A stretch of DNA of 64,000 nt from Ypsolopha sequella (GCA_934047225.1 OW203984.1:4349201-4413200), one strand, 5' to 3'; positions 1 through 10,681 are shown, numbered from the stretch's first letter. Notes: generated by a model from the letters alone, not told the origin. Made by a program: numbers and translations.

Positions 1-240
1 TATTTATAATATATTTATGTTACTAAGTTTATCTAGTGTATATAAATAAAGTATTATAATATAATTTATTTATAATAATTATATATTTTGCCACTTTATA
101 TATAATATAAATTTTATATACAAAATTATAATATTTATTAGGTATCCATAATATTTTAAATATACATTTGTTTATAATTTGGAGCCTTGTAGATATTTTC
201 TAGTTGTTTTATGTTTTTCAGAATTATTAATTTGTACAAC
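1..240. other. AT-rich non-coding DNA
   Basis: Very AT-rich sequence with many short ATATTTATAAT-like runs. I see no open reading frame, RNA or repeat boundary in it. It ends where a recognisable LINE tail begins. Confidence 0.5.
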
Positions 241-508
241 ATGTATCTAAGCCCAGTTGCAAACCTCTCTAGTAACTGGTGTCTAGACTCCGCGTAGACA
301 AGTTAGACTTAGTGCGGGGTCTGCTGTTATATCAATTATTATGTACCTCTCGCTCAAATGTTACAATATTTTAAGTAATAATTCAATAGTCTGTCGCAAT
401 ACTGTACACTAAACTTACTCTTTTTGTGTTTCTAAAGTGGGTATTTTTGTAAATCTGTGTGAATATTGTGCTTTGAGAAATAAATATTTTTGTCTTTTTT
501 TTTTTGTC
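241..508 (+). repeat. LINE 3' end (UTR and A-rich tail)
   Basis: The segment carries a TAGACTTAGTGCGGGGTCTGCT-like block and ends in an AGAAATAAATATTTTTGTCT tail. The same two blocks recur in the same order at 28836-29475, so this is a dispersed family. The short A/T-rich tail and lack of coding sequence fit the 5'-truncated 3' end of a non-LTR retrotransposon. The family name is not assigned; the LINE call is an inference from layout. Confidence 0.5.
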
Positions 509-834
509 TTATTACAAGTACCTAGCGTTTATTCTTGTGATTTTGACTTTTCCACAATTTGAAAAGCAATGCTTACGGAACAAAAGTAACATTCCACTTG
601 TAATGCATGCTCTGTATGTGCCACATGTCCACCAGAGACTCAGGGCGGAGGCCTGGCGCCTCTCCCACAATGGATGCCACGCATTGACCCACCGTCACGG
701 AGTCTGAAACGAGAGGGGTAACGCTAAAATTCCAACTAGCTTCGGCCGAGGTTTTTACCACTCGCATGACGAAACTATACAGCCAAGTTATTCTCCGTGT
801 TCCGGCATGACGTCATGAGAAACTGAACCGGGGG

Positions 835-1276
835 TGTAGCCGCTGGCTACAGGATGCAGGGCTGATGGAATTTGAGTGGGAGAGCAGACAGGATAAGAAA
901 AAGATTGTGGGTAAACTGACCTTTGTTGGAATGTTGTTCTCGATGGGCCGACAGGAGATGCGGTGACGTGCTGAGCCTTCTTGTTGGCTAGTTGAGCTGG
1001 CGTCTGTGCAGGGATGTATTGAATGTCCTGGTTTGAGTGATGTACACAGCACTTGTATTAACACTACACTTTAGGTACGCGATATTGTTTGTGCTGACGC
1101 GAATGTCTATTGTTTAGAGCTGTCGGCTGCGCGAGCGCGCGCGCGTGCGCCTAGAGAGGCTCGTCGATCCGAACAGACCGAACGAGCGCCCGCGCGCGCC
1201 TCGACCGGCGCGCGGCGGGGGGGGGGGTCATCCCCGCCTGCGGGTGCGAATCATGCGTCACGGTCTAGCGTGAACA
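835..1276 (-). repeat. 3' LTR of BEL/Pao element
   Basis: 442-bp LTR, the 3' LTR in element orientation. It contains a very GC-rich stretch (about 1125-1235) rich in GCGCGC and an 11-G run. It matches 3473-3913 base for base apart from the length of the G-run. Confidence 0.85.
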
Positions 1277-1963
1277 TCCTGGGGGGGCCGGGGCTGCGGC
1301 TCCATGGGCTGTGTCCAGATCCACAACCTGGACCACTCCATCCCTGCCAGGCATTGTGCGGAGAATTCTCCCCAACTTCCATTGGAGCGGAGGCAAGTCA
1401 TCCTCTTTGATGAGGACCAGTTCACCCACTTGAGGAGGGGAGGAAGGGGAGAGCTGATTGGGGCGGGTTTGCAGGGTATGGAGGTAGGATCTGGACCAGA
1501 GAATCCAAAAGCGCTGAGAGAGCGCTTGAATGAGTTGAAACCGTTTAAGAGCAGATATGGGTCTGTCGTCAAAAGACTGCTCAGGTAGAGCGGTGAGCGG
1601 ACGACCAATAATGAAATGTCCGGCCGTGAGAGGTTCAAAGTCCGTAGGGTCGGATGAAATCGGGCAGAGGGGTCTTGAGTTGAGTATTATTTCGTGCAGA
1701 GCGCCGAACCAAGTTATGTGCTGATTCGCGAGCTTGTGAGTGATTGCATCATTGTTTGTGCCGCAGTCTGAGCGAATGAGAACTGGAGTACCGCGACGTG
1801 AGATAAAACCTAACAGGGCTCGTGCTGAGTGAAATTGAGTGTGATTGAGTGAATGTACGTCTGCTATTTCAAGTGATACGGTTGGCAACAAAATTGGTGT
1901 GTTAGTGGCGTTCACTACACGTTGTGCGGGGTTACAAGAATTCTCTGTTGGAGTTGAAGTCAT
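1265..1963 (-). pseudogene. BEL/Pao integrase C-terminal remnant
   Basis: A 232-residue open frame that ends inside the LTR. Its second half has the features of BEL/Pao integrase tails: a GHFIIGRPLTALPE motif, an FWILWSRSYLHTLQ stretch and the VGELVLIKEDDLPPLQWKLG motif followed by a PGRDGVVQVV segment. Earlier text (HSARALLGFISRRGTPVLIRSDCGTN) resembles the core region around the second catalytic Asp, but it is followed by a deletion because the ALHEIILNSRPL segment comes too soon. The rest of pol is absent, so I call it a remnant. No function is expected in the host. Confidence 0.75.
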
Positions 1964-2210
1964 TGAGTGAAAATGAAATGAGTGTGTATGTGATGAGTGT
2001 GTGTGTGATAAGTGTGCTGAGTGCGTTGAGTGCTGGTTTCATTGAGTGAAAATGAGCTGAATGTGTATGTGATGAGTGAATGTGTGAGTGAAAATGAGCT
2101 GAGTGTGTATGTGCTGATTGAATGTGTGAGTGAAAATGAGCTGAGTGTGTATGTGCTGATTGAATGTGTGATGAGTGTGACTATATGTGAAAATGAGTTA
2201 TTAAAACTTG
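1963..2210 (+). repeat. 42-bp tandem repeat inside BEL/Pao element
   Basis: Copies of a GAGTGAAAATGAGCTGAGTG-type unit start at about 2043, 2085 and 2127, a 42-bp period, with more decayed copies on both sides. The repeat lies just upstream (in element orientation) of the integrase remnant. The short open frame on the plus strand here is only a translation of the repeat. Confidence 0.7.
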
Positions 2211-3472
2211 AGCGCTACCAACTCCAACGTGCGGATAGCTTGTAACTTGCGCGGGCCGAAAAAAAAAACAAAGACTATGTTCAAACGGAACACGGAAAAT
2301 AAACACGACAGAGAAAAAAAATTTTTTTTTTAAACAACCTGTATATGAGCTGATAAACCAACGTGGAACACCCTATATGTGTACCATAAACAATAAAAGG
2401 CAGACAATAACAGGATAAAACTGTTCGGAAAACTTTTACCGTAACACAAGATTACCGCAACATTAAATATCAAAAAGGGCTGATGACCTTGTTCACTCCT
2501 ATGTTATTATGCTATTTCCCGCTTACACGAAACTAATAAAATACCTATCTACTGCCTCAAACTCGTAAACAACAAAGAATGCGTTCACCTGGCAGAAATC
2601 GTATCTAAATGTGCGAACAATCCAATGATGCTAATCAAGCTTTAATCAACGTAATAATACGTAACCGTATAACGTGTGTACTTATGTACTCAACACACGT
2701 AACTTACGTATATATGTGACGTATATAAGTGCACGAAATAAAGCAAATTTATACTCTCACAAAAAAATATCTCGCAAGATACGAGAACTATCTTTGACAG
2801 TGGGTAGATTTGCACCTCTTCGCGCGATAGAAAACAAAGTGAAGTGTAGGTACTCAAAACGTTGTAACACGATATGAAACTAAAATGTGAACTATGTATT
2901 TACGAGCAAAGTTGAATCACTTCGAGAACATTTGAAAAGATTGGGTCGGGAATTACATGTAAAAAATGTTGAGCAAAATGCTGACTTTGAGTTTAATTAA
3001 TTTTACGTATGGGGTTTATAAGGGCTGATAATTAATCCCTGGAAGTGACGGGGGGGGTTTAATAAAGAAATATAGTGGACTGTAATAAACAATTGGGCCG
3101 AATGGATATAATTATATTATCTGAGCTGAACAATAATTACAACCGTGATGAAAATGAGTTATTCTGTAAAGGGGCGTGGGGGGGTCGGTTCTAACCGATA
3201 AATGGAATGTTCCAGGCGGCGGTTCTAATTATCTACCCGCGATAGGTATTCGAAACCACAAAATATTTTTTGCCGGGAAAGGGGGCAAAATATGTAACCG
3301 GGTGAAAATGGACTGTAGTAACTCGACGGGGGCTGGTTCAAACAAAGTTACGGGCCGGCGGGGGATAGGCGGGGGGTGATATAAACCAAAAATTTTCTTG
3401 GATTGAAAATGGACTGTAATAAATCGACGGGGGCTGCGGGGCCGGGGTTTGACGGCTCGAAGTGACCAAAAA

Positions 3473-3913
3473 TGTAGCCGCTGGCTACAGGATGCAGGGC
3501 TGATGGAATTTGAGTGGGAGAGCAGACAGGATAAGAAAAAGATTGTGGGTAAACTGACCTTTGTTGGAATGTTGTTCTCGATGGGCCGACAGGAGATGCG
3601 GTGACGTGCTGAGCCTTCTTGTTGGCTAGTTGAGCTGGCGTCTGTGCAGGGATGTATTGAATGTCCTGGTTTGAGTGATGTACACAGCACTTGTATTAAC
3701 ACTACACTTTAGGTACGCGATATTGTTTGTGCTGACGCGAATGTCTATTGTTTAGAGCTGTCGGCTGCGCGAGCGCGCGCGCGTGCGCCTAGAGAGGCTC
3801 GTCGATCCGAACAGACCGAACGAGCGCCCGCGCGCGCCTCGACCGGCGCGCGGCGGGGGGGGGGTCATCCCCGCCTGCGGGTGCGAATCATGCGTCACGG
3901 TCTAGCGTGAACA
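3473..3913 (-). repeat. 5' LTR of BEL/Pao element
   Basis: 441-bp LTR, the 5' LTR in element orientation. Immediately inside it on the minus strand, a TGG-containing stretch (TTTTTGGTCACTTCGAGC) could be the primer-binding site. The internal DNA at 3160-3470 carries imperfect repeats of a GAAAATGGACTGTA(A/G)TAA block. Confidence 0.85.
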
Positions 3914-4054
3914 GGGGGATTGTTTACAGGCAGTTGCATTATCAATTTATCAGTCATTGGAAGTTACCGACTTCCGTAACTTTTGCGGAAGTTCTCGGAT
4001 GGGCCTCGCCTGCTTTCACTCTCCCACTTTCTGGGCGAGCGGTATTGGCCCTTT

Positions 4055-4575
4055 GTGTATAAAAAACCAGCCAAGTGAGAATCGGACTCGCGCTCAAAGG
4101 GTTCCGTACCACAATATGGGTACGGAATCCTAAAAACATTATGGTAAATAATTGCACTTGCAGTTATTGGGAACCAACTTAACTTGACACTTACAATCTA
4201 TTATACTCTATGTATCTAAAGGGTCTGATTAATTTGATCTTTGATAACTTCGTAAATAATTAAATAATTCTACGTGTCTGTTGTAAAACCTACCTGTAAA
4301 CGAAATTTCAAGTTTCTAAGTCAACTGGAAGTGCCCTATAAATTTTCATAGCGAGCATATTTGTATGAAATTGATTATGTACAAAACTTTTTTTCGCCTC
4401 AAGTTGGACGCCTGATATTTTAACAGCACCATGGGTCGTATACTTCCATAGGAGATATCAGTTTCAACTTGATATCTCATGTGGGGCCCGAGCAAAAGGG
4501 TCTTCACAGACGGACAACAAAGTGATCCTATAAGGGTTCTGATTTTTCATTTTGAGGTACGGAACCCTAAAAAGG
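4055..4575 (+). repeat. Lepidopteran GGGTTCCGTACC repeat, copy 1
   Basis: Starts with AAAAACCAGCCAAGTGAGAATCGG and an AGGGTTCCGTACC block at about 4098, and ends with the inverted GGTACGGAACCCT block at about 4557. These are the hallmark sequences of a very abundant non-coding lepidopteran repeat. It contains no coding sequence. The class is not settled from this sequence alone. Confidence 0.6.
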
Positions 4576-4812
4576 ATGCATCTTTTATCGACTTCCTTGC
4601 TTAAGAGGCCTCCAATGTCAGCTTAAAACAAAGAATTTACAATCCTAAAGAAAAGAAAAGGAGCAAAATAAAAAAAAGGTAGAGAGGGTCGCGTTTAATC
4701 AGTTTCAAAAGAAGTTGAATTGATTCCAACGGAACTTATAACTGACCTGGCCGGCGAATCTGCCTACGCTCTACTATGTACTTTAAATCTAGTCTTACCG
4801 TTTCTTTTCGTT

Positions 4813-5390
4813 TTTAGGGTTCCGTACCCAAAGGGTAACCAACGGGACCCTATTACTAAGACTCCGCTGTCCGTCTGTCACCAGGCTGTATCTCATGAAC
4901 CGTGATAGTTAGACAGTTGAAATTTTCACAGATGATGTATTTATGTTGCCGCTATAACGAAAAATACTAAAAAACAGAATAAATTTAATATTTAAGGTGG
5001 CTCCCATATAACAGACATGTTTTTTTGCCGTTTTTAGGGTTCCGTACCCAAAGGGTAACCAACGGGACCCTATTACTAAGACTTCGCTGTCCGTCTGTCT
5101 GTCCGTCTGTCACCAAGCTATATCTAATGAACCGTGATAGTTAGACCCTTGAAATTTTCACAGATAATGTATTTCTGTTGCCACTATAACGAAAAATACT
5201 AAAAAACAGAATAAAATAAATATTTAAGGGGGCTCCCATACAACGAACGTAATTTTTTTGCTGTTTTTATAGATAATGGTACGGAACCCTTTGTGCGCGA
5301 GTCCGACTCGCACTTGGCTGGTTTTTATATATAATGGTACGGAACCTTTCGTGCGCGATTCCGATTCGCACTTGGCCGGTTTTTTACTAA
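4813..5390 (+). repeat. Lepidopteran GGGTTCCGTACC repeats, tandem copies
   Basis: Two near-identical starts (about 4817 and 5035: GGGTTCCGTACCCAAAGGG, then ACCCTATTACTAAGAC and a CCGTCTGTC run) are followed by two copies of the opposite end (about 5276-5327 and 5335-5385: GGTACGGAACC, GCGCGA, GACTCGCACTTGGC). The arrangement looks like one copy inserted beside or within another, with both ends duplicated. Short open frames here are incidental. Confidence 0.6.
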
Positions 5391-5514
5391 AATACTAGTC
5401 ATATCGTTATGATAATACCTCTAACATTTTTTAAGAAGCTCCTAACTTTTCATTGAAAATCACATCGGAATCCGTTCAATTGTTCTCAACTTATACGTGT
5501 AAAGAAGCAGGCAG

Positions 5515-5546
5515 ACAGACGTCGCGTTTGATACGTATGAAGAAGA
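5515..5546. repeat. 32-bp direct repeat, left copy
   Basis: An exact 32-bp match, built around GACGTCGCGTTTGATACG, to 6546-6577. Two TTAA-bounded elements lie between the copies. Confidence 0.7.
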
Positions 5547-5640
5547 TAGGAGATAAGATCGCTTCAAATACTATAGGCACCTTAAATTAGGGACAAAGGC
5601 AGAAAGGGAGCAAGTACCGAACAAATCGTCATACAGTTAA

Positions 5641-6102
5641 GGGTCGGCGCTCGTTGGAAATAAGTCCTGCTCCAACGCTTTTGATTTTTAACTCTCTATG
5701 TCGCTCTTATCAACTGCGACGCACGGAAAACCTCAGATATTTTGACTTTTTTTGCAACATTTTTGTGTAGTGTGGAAAAACTATAAATCGTATCGGAGAA
5801 CAGTTTTTTTTTACAATGTTGTCTGATGTGTTATCATAGTTCTGAAATATATTTTGTCATTGTTGTCTATAATTAAATTACAATAGTGATAATGCGGCAA
5901 GGCTTTTGGGGAGCTTTTCTTGAAACTCACGATTTTCTTCTGATGTCTCTATGAAAATTTACAGCAATTGTTTTTAATTATCTTATTCTTCATTTTAAAG
6001 AGTATACAGTGGTATTTATTTTGATAAGAATTTTTAATATTTACTATCATGTAAAGTGATAACGCTGAGCCCTGTTTTTGCCCGATTTCCGAACTCCGAC
6101 CC
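5641..6102. mobile_element. TTAA-type (piggyBac-like) MITE
   Basis: TTAA stands at both ends (5637-5640 and 6103-6106). Just inside, the ends are inverted relatives: GGGTCGGCGCT on the left and AACTCCGACCC on the right. There is no coding sequence in 462 bp. TTAA duplication is the mark of piggyBac-superfamily transposition, so this is a probable non-autonomous member. Confidence 0.6.
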
Positions 6103-6106
6103 TTAA

Positions 6107-6536
6107 CTCCTTATATAATGAGCTCCACAATGCTAAACATCAGTTTTGCATAGGATTCAGTTCCGTCAATGTAGATGGTAAAAATTAAAAAAATATATGG
6201 GATGGATTTTGACTAAAGACAATTATTAATTACACTTTATAAATAAACATTCTTTCAATCTCCTTTTAATTACAATACTTTTAAAAAAGCATGAACTTCA
6301 CGAAAAAACGATTCAGTTTTCATACTTCAAAACCGATTGAAACCAAACCAACACACGCAGATACTAACTAGAATAAACCATCTTTATTACATTAAAAAAT
6401 TATAATTAATGTCCTAATGGAGCCGTGATTTCAAAATAACTGAACTTTTTCGTGCTTGGCATTTAATTAGAGCAGGATAGAGAGTTAAAAAACAAAAGCG
6501 TTAGAGCAAGATTGAATGTTAGCATTGTGCAGCCCC
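6107..6536. mobile_element. second TTAA-bounded element, decayed
   Basis: Lies between the TTAA at 6103 and the TTAA at 6537. Near its ends are inverted relatives CACAATGCTAAACAT (about 6127) and ATGTTAGCATTGTG (about 6517). Its right part (about 6466-6513) is also an inverted match to the left end of the neighbouring MITE (about 5667-5705), so the two elements are related or rearranged together. No coding content. Confidence 0.45.
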
Positions 6537-6545
6537 TTAACAGTA

Positions 6546-6577
6546 ACAGACGTCGCGTTTGATACGTATGAAGAAGA
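6546..6577. repeat. 32-bp direct repeat, right copy
   Basis: Exact duplicate of 5515-5546, 1031 bp downstream. It lies 22 bp from the possible exon at 6599-6695. Confidence 0.7.
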
Positions 6578-6598
6578 AGAGAAGGTAGAGATACATAC

Positions 6599-6695
6599 AA
6601 AGATCTCTACACTCATCATGCAGTTCAGGACTCTGTGCTGGGATACATTGATCAGCCCAGCGTTGAGCCTCCCGCGCCAGCTCTTCTACCCATCG
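6599..6695 (-). CDS. possible orphan host exon, unrecognised
   Basis: On the minus strand a TTACAG acceptor precedes an open stretch that begins RWVEELAREAQRWADQC and reaches a GTATGT donor 97 bp later. Its base composition is more GC-rich than the flanks. The opposite strand also has a 61-residue open frame, which weakens the case. I do not recognise the peptide. It could be an exon of the same unknown gene as 8722-8915, or a fragment of a LINE reading frame. Confidence 0.22.
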
Positions 6696-7022
6696 CTGTA
6701 ATGTCAAATTGTGAGTATTTTTTTATTTATTCATATATAAATAGCATTCTTATTCTTTATTTTACACGAGAAAATAATTATTAAATAAAACTATCCATCC
6801 TATGGAAAACTATGGATGACCTGTGAATATTGGGGTTAATAAGATTTCAGTGAAGGATATACTTTTTACACATGACCAGATAGCCCAATTAACAAATCCC
6901 TTTGTTAAGGAATTCAATAATAATTCCTGTCTGTGATAGTTTTCAGTATGATAAAGTGAAGTCAGTAAATAATGGTTAAGATATAAATAAAAGAAAATTT
7001 TACCATAGTATTGTGTCTCAAC

Positions 7023-7390
7023 TATATATCATCCATCCATCAGCCTAGTTCGTCCACTGCTGGACATAAGCCTTTCCAGGACTTTGCCAGTCCCGGCGAT
7101 CATCCTGGAAGAATTGCCCATACTCACACACGCTGCGCAGGCGGGTTGGTGAGCGCGGTGCCGGAACCCTCGCACCAGTGACGCCGCTGCCCGTCACCAG
7201 TCTGTTCCATATAAGGCCCGGCTATTAGGGATGGATATACCGCCATCCATCGGTCCCAGGCATGTTGGGCCTCCTGGTTTTTTGCCTGTGAGCTGTCCTC
7301 TTACTCTCCCCCGAATTACTTCGAGGGGGTCTCCAAGCAAGATCGTGGTACCTCCACAGTCGAGCTCGGCATCAGCTCTATCACCTATTA
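7023..7390 (-). repeat. LINE 3' end, RTE-like, with (TGATGGATGA)-type tail
   Basis: Read on the minus strand the segment ends in AACTAGGCTGATGGATGGATGA, a simple-repeat tail typical of RTE-like LINEs. The preceding GGAAAGGCTTATGTCCAGCAG block recurs in weaker form near 38270-38361 and 31495-31520. It is a 5'-truncated fragment with no intact reading frame. Confidence 0.5.
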
Positions 7391-7580
7391 GAAAACTATA
7401 TAAATAAAATAAACAAAAGTAAACTTATCTCTATGAATAGATTTCCACCGGTTTATAGGGATAAAAAATATTTGATTTAAAGGTAGACATCTATATGTGT
7501 ACATTTAATGATAATTTAACGCTTATTCATTTAATACTAGCGTTAACTAAATAATTGAAATTTAAACAAATAATTATGTA

Positions 7581-7920
7581 GCGGCGGTAGCTCAGGGGTA
7601 GAACGCTCGCCTCTCAATCTTGAGATCCAAGTTCGATCCCCGGTCGGGCATGCACCAATGAGTTTTTCGAAATTTATGTGCATAGTATTTGTTCTTATAT
7701 GCTGAGCGGTGACGGAAAAAGTCGTAAGGAAACATGCATACCCTAAAAAGTGTATATTTGTGCCCGAAGTATGGCGTTAGAGCTCGTTGGGACATAATAG
7801 TGGTCGGTGAAACGCGGGTGTACCAAGTGTAGACTGTGACTTGCATTTCACAGTTTACACTCGGAAAACCTCTGACACCCCCTCGAAGATTCATGTCTTG
7901 ACTATATATATTTTTTTTTT
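7581..7920 (+). mobile_element. tRNA-derived SINE, copy 1
   Basis: The head reads like a tRNA gene: an A-box TAGCTCAGGGG at 7588-7598 and a B-box AGTTCGATCCC at 7630-7640. A non-tRNA body of about 230 bp follows, then a T/A-rich tail (about 7905-7920). The body recurs inverted at 8400-8712, so it is a dispersed SINE and not a functional tRNA gene. Transcription would be by RNA polymerase III from the internal boxes. Confidence 0.75.
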
Positions 7921-8012
7921 TTATTTATATTAATTGAATACATTCATGATATTAAGCATTATGAAAAGGTCCCTCTACAGCTCTTGTGGTATTTGAAATA
8001 TAGATGCAGAAA

Positions 8013-8240
8013 CATTGCTGGTAGCCACCGATGTCCTATATAGTCTAGTCGTGATTCGAGCTCCAGAAACATTGCTGGTAGCCACCGATGTCCTATATAG
8101 TCTAGTCGTGATTCGAGCTCCAGAAACATTGCTGGTAGCCACCGATGTCCTATATAGTCTAGTCGTGATTCGAGCTCCAGAAACATTGCTGGTAGCCACC
8201 GATGTCCTATATAGTCTAGTCGTGTTTGGAACTCCAGAAA
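8013..8240. repeat. 57-bp tandem repeat, four units
   Basis: Four units start at 8013, 8070, 8127 and 8184. Each begins CATTGCTGGTAGCCACCGAT. The first three are identical and the fourth has a few changes near its end. Open frames run through the array on both strands because 57 is divisible by three. I treat those frames as by-products. The array sits between two inverted SINE copies. Confidence 0.9.
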
Positions 8241-8399
8241 CATGCTCTCAGCACCAGAACATTTATCCCAAAGTTGCCAGTTCGATCCTCTCATGGGCAA
8301 TAAATGTAACTAAAATATACTTCATGCTTATAGGAAATGAATCTGCAAGTTAATTATTTATTCGCATGAGTTCTTTAAAGCCTGATTATGTTATATATA

Positions 8400-8712
8400 A
8401 CAACATGTATATTCCCAAGGGGGTGTCAAGGTATTTCCGAGTGTGGACTGTCAATAGACCCTCTTGTCACCAACAATTTTTAAGTCCCAACGTGATTGGG
8501 GCCGTAAGTTTGGGCACAAATACACGCTTTTACAATGTTTACAATGTTTCCCTTCATCGTACAGCAAAAATGGTAGGTATACAAATATGGTAGGTACACA
8601 TAAAAATGGTAGGTATACAAATTACTTTGCTCATCAATTCCGAAAATCTCATTGCTGCATGTTGGATCGCGCAGGATTCAAACTCGGGTCTCAATGAGAG
8701 TCCTACCGCAGC
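8400..8712 (-). mobile_element. tRNA-derived SINE, copy 2 (inverted)
   Basis: Reverse-orientation relative of 7581-7920. On the minus strand it shows a B-box-like GAGTTTGAATCC, the ATGCAGCAATGAGATTTTCGG junction, and the same body ending near GGGGGTGTC at 8418. It is more diverged than copy 1. Its head directly abuts the splice-donor side of the possible exon at 8722-8915. Confidence 0.65.
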
Positions 8713-8721
8713 TTTACCTAC

Positions 8722-8915
8722 CAGCTTGAGCATATTCGTAGCAGGCGGCATGTTTCCCATGCCCTGCGCCGCCTCGCTGCGTCGCCGGTTGAGCCTGGCC
8801 ACAATGCGCATCTTCTCTTCTCCGGAGAGGCCTGCGTCGATGTATCCCGAGCAGCCAGGGCCCGGGCCTGGCTGGGTGCAGGGAATGGGCTTGTTACTAA
8901 CGGGCTCCCGACGAG
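8722..8915 (-). CDS. possible orphan host exon, unrecognised protein
   Basis: A 194-bp GC-rich block stands out from AT-rich flanks. On the minus strand it is bounded by a TTAAAG acceptor and a CTG|GTAGGT donor, with one open frame of 64 full codons. The peptide has a PGPGPGCSGYIDAG stretch followed by a basic EEKMRIVARLNRRR segment. Composition and splice sites resemble the nearby Sply exons more than the surrounding repeats. I do not recognise the family. It might be an exon of a gene extending either way on the minus strand, or a captured gene fragment. No partner exon is certain. Confidence 0.45.
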
Positions 8916-8955
8916 CTTTAATTACAAATGTAATATAACTTCTACATATATACAT

Positions 8956-10380
8956 ATATAACTTCTAGCAGAATCATTTACAAGTTAATGTAGCCTATAT
9001 AAAAATAATTACTGTATCAGTATTACTAAATTAAAATTTTCACATTTTGCCATCAGATTCTGATAGACCTATAGTACGTTTGAACCAAATAGACGCAGTG
9101 TAAGACGCCCACCAGCTCGCTGAAATGACGATCTAAAAATGATTACCAGTAGTGGCTGGATGAGGATGGACGAGGATAGAAAAATGTGGCATGCCCTTGA
9201 CTATGTCCAGCAGCAGGCACGTGACCACCCACAAAGCCAAACATTAATCGAATTCCAGCAAAAAGCTCCTTCCGAAGCAGAATTCTATGTGCCAATCCAG
9301 CAATGGACCAATATTGGCTGATGGATTGTATTGGAAACAAGAAAGTGAACATGAATATCTCCCGTGCACCTCCCTCCCTTCTGGATATTACCTTGCCTAT
9401 GACTAACTCCATCCCTGCACTGTACATGTACATTTTGTAGTGGAAGCTCGCCGAAATTGCTTTTAGGGGAACGAACCTCATGGTCCAATGGTTAGGCTGG
9501 ATTTATTATATCCTGTAACTCTTCGGGTGAAAGAGACAAACCTATGCGAGGAAGCGTAGGTAACCTTATTAATCGGATTGTTCTAGTTACCTATCTAATT
9601 CTACTGATTCAGTGGGCTTGTCTGTCTATTTCTCTCTGGAGCGTAACGCAAAATAATAATCCAATTTGTTGGTTTCATGGAGGGGTGTAGGAATGTCATA
9701 AAGAGCATTGGACCAAGAAGTGACCCCTGCATCTCTCATAGGTGTCGCATACCACTACTTACTAAAATCCCAAGAATATAATCTGTTACTATCCCAAAAG
9801 AAACCAAGCACTACTTACAGGATACATGCAAAGTGTATGAGTGTCAACGTTCTCACACATCTTCGCACCGCAATAGTTGACAGCGCTACCGGCCGTTGCA
9901 GTTACGTGAGAGATTATCAGAACCAAAACACATGGTCGCACAACGAACATGAACAAAAACCCAGGAATTTTGATTAAAAATTGTTTTAGAATTTATTGTC
10001 ACAGACGATTTACTAATTTGTGTCTATAGTCTTTGACATTTACGAGTTAGCTTTTTAAATGGCTTTGGAATATTCTTTTTAAGAGTGTGTGGAGCCTGGA
10101 GCCCCCACAACAAAAATATTAATGCAACCTGCTTCGTAGGTAAATCATATTATAGTGAGTATGACAGTTTCGTCGCTATTTATGATAGGAAGCCAATGAG
10201 GTTACATACTTCAATATAATCATCATTAGATCTACTCTCATTATTCTGAGGATCTACTAGTATCATTGTAGGAAGCACGGTAACAATAGTATTATGTTAA
10301 CCTCATGATCATGATACCGTTCTTCTCTCGGGAGTATTATATTCCTTGCTCATGATAACACGCCACAAAAGAAGTCCCCT
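8956..10380. other. non-coding, no clear feature
   Basis: About 1.4 kb without a recognisable gene. Open frames at 9143-9481 and 9708-9977 have no recognisable motifs. The text at 9190-9330 (DYVQQQ, then PIQQWTN on the plus strand) faintly resembles the end of an RTE-type LINE reading frame. Confidence 0.4.
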
Positions 10381-10458
10381 GTCAAAGTGCTTCATGCCAA
10401 GCCAAGAACCACCAAGAACACTGATCTCTAACGTGTCTCCATGGCCGATTATACCATG

Positions 10459-10661
10459 TGTTATGAGCTTTACAATTAATTATAAATAGTGTGTATCTGC
10501 ATAACATTTCTCTATGGTAAAAAGCTCTAGCTTGTCTGCGGCCCCGTTTCCAGTTGTCATCCAAATGAAGAAAAAGAAAGAAATACATATTTCGAGTTAC
10601 TGAAGAAATCTACTTTTATTTCATTAATCCTACACTACAATCTTTCTGGAACGAACCAATA
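10459..10661 (+). repeat. 5' LTR of Ty3/gypsy element
   Basis: 203 bp, starting TGTTATGAGC and ending at AACCAATA. Promoter and polyadenylation signals of the element would be here. The reading frame starts 20 bp after it. Confidence 0.88.
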
Positions 10662-10681
10662 AATGGCGACGAGAGGGAAGA

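Larger units (their letters stand above)
835..3913 (-). mobile_element. BEL/Pao LTR retrotransposon, internally deleted, recent insertion
   Basis: Two long terminal repeats (835-1276 and 3473-3913) enclose only about 2.2 kb. On the minus strand the LTR begins TGTTCACG and ends GGCTACA, giving standard TG...CA ends. GGGGG flanks the element on both sides (830-834 and 3914-3918), the 5-bp target duplication expected of BEL/Pao. The only coding trace is the end of an integrase next to the 3' LTR. Gag, protease, reverse transcriptase and RNase H are missing, so this copy cannot be autonomous. As far as I can read, the LTRs differ only by one G in a G-run (11 versus 10), which points to very recent insertion by proteins supplied from elsewhere. 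Confidence 0.85.

Noticed and set aside
813..1064. Open frame repeated exactly at 3229-3702
   Set aside because: Duplicated because it lies in both LTRs of the BEL element; no protein family fits.
3229..3702. 157-residue open frame
   Set aside because: Runs from LTR into internal untranslated sequence of the BEL element; not a protein.
8015..8353. Repetitive 112-residue open frame (and its mirror on the minus strand)
   Set aside because: It is a translation of the 57-bp tandem repeat; frames stay open on both strands because the unit length is divisible by three.
9708..9977. 89-residue plus-strand frame
   Set aside because: No family resemblance, composition like the surrounding non-coding DNA.
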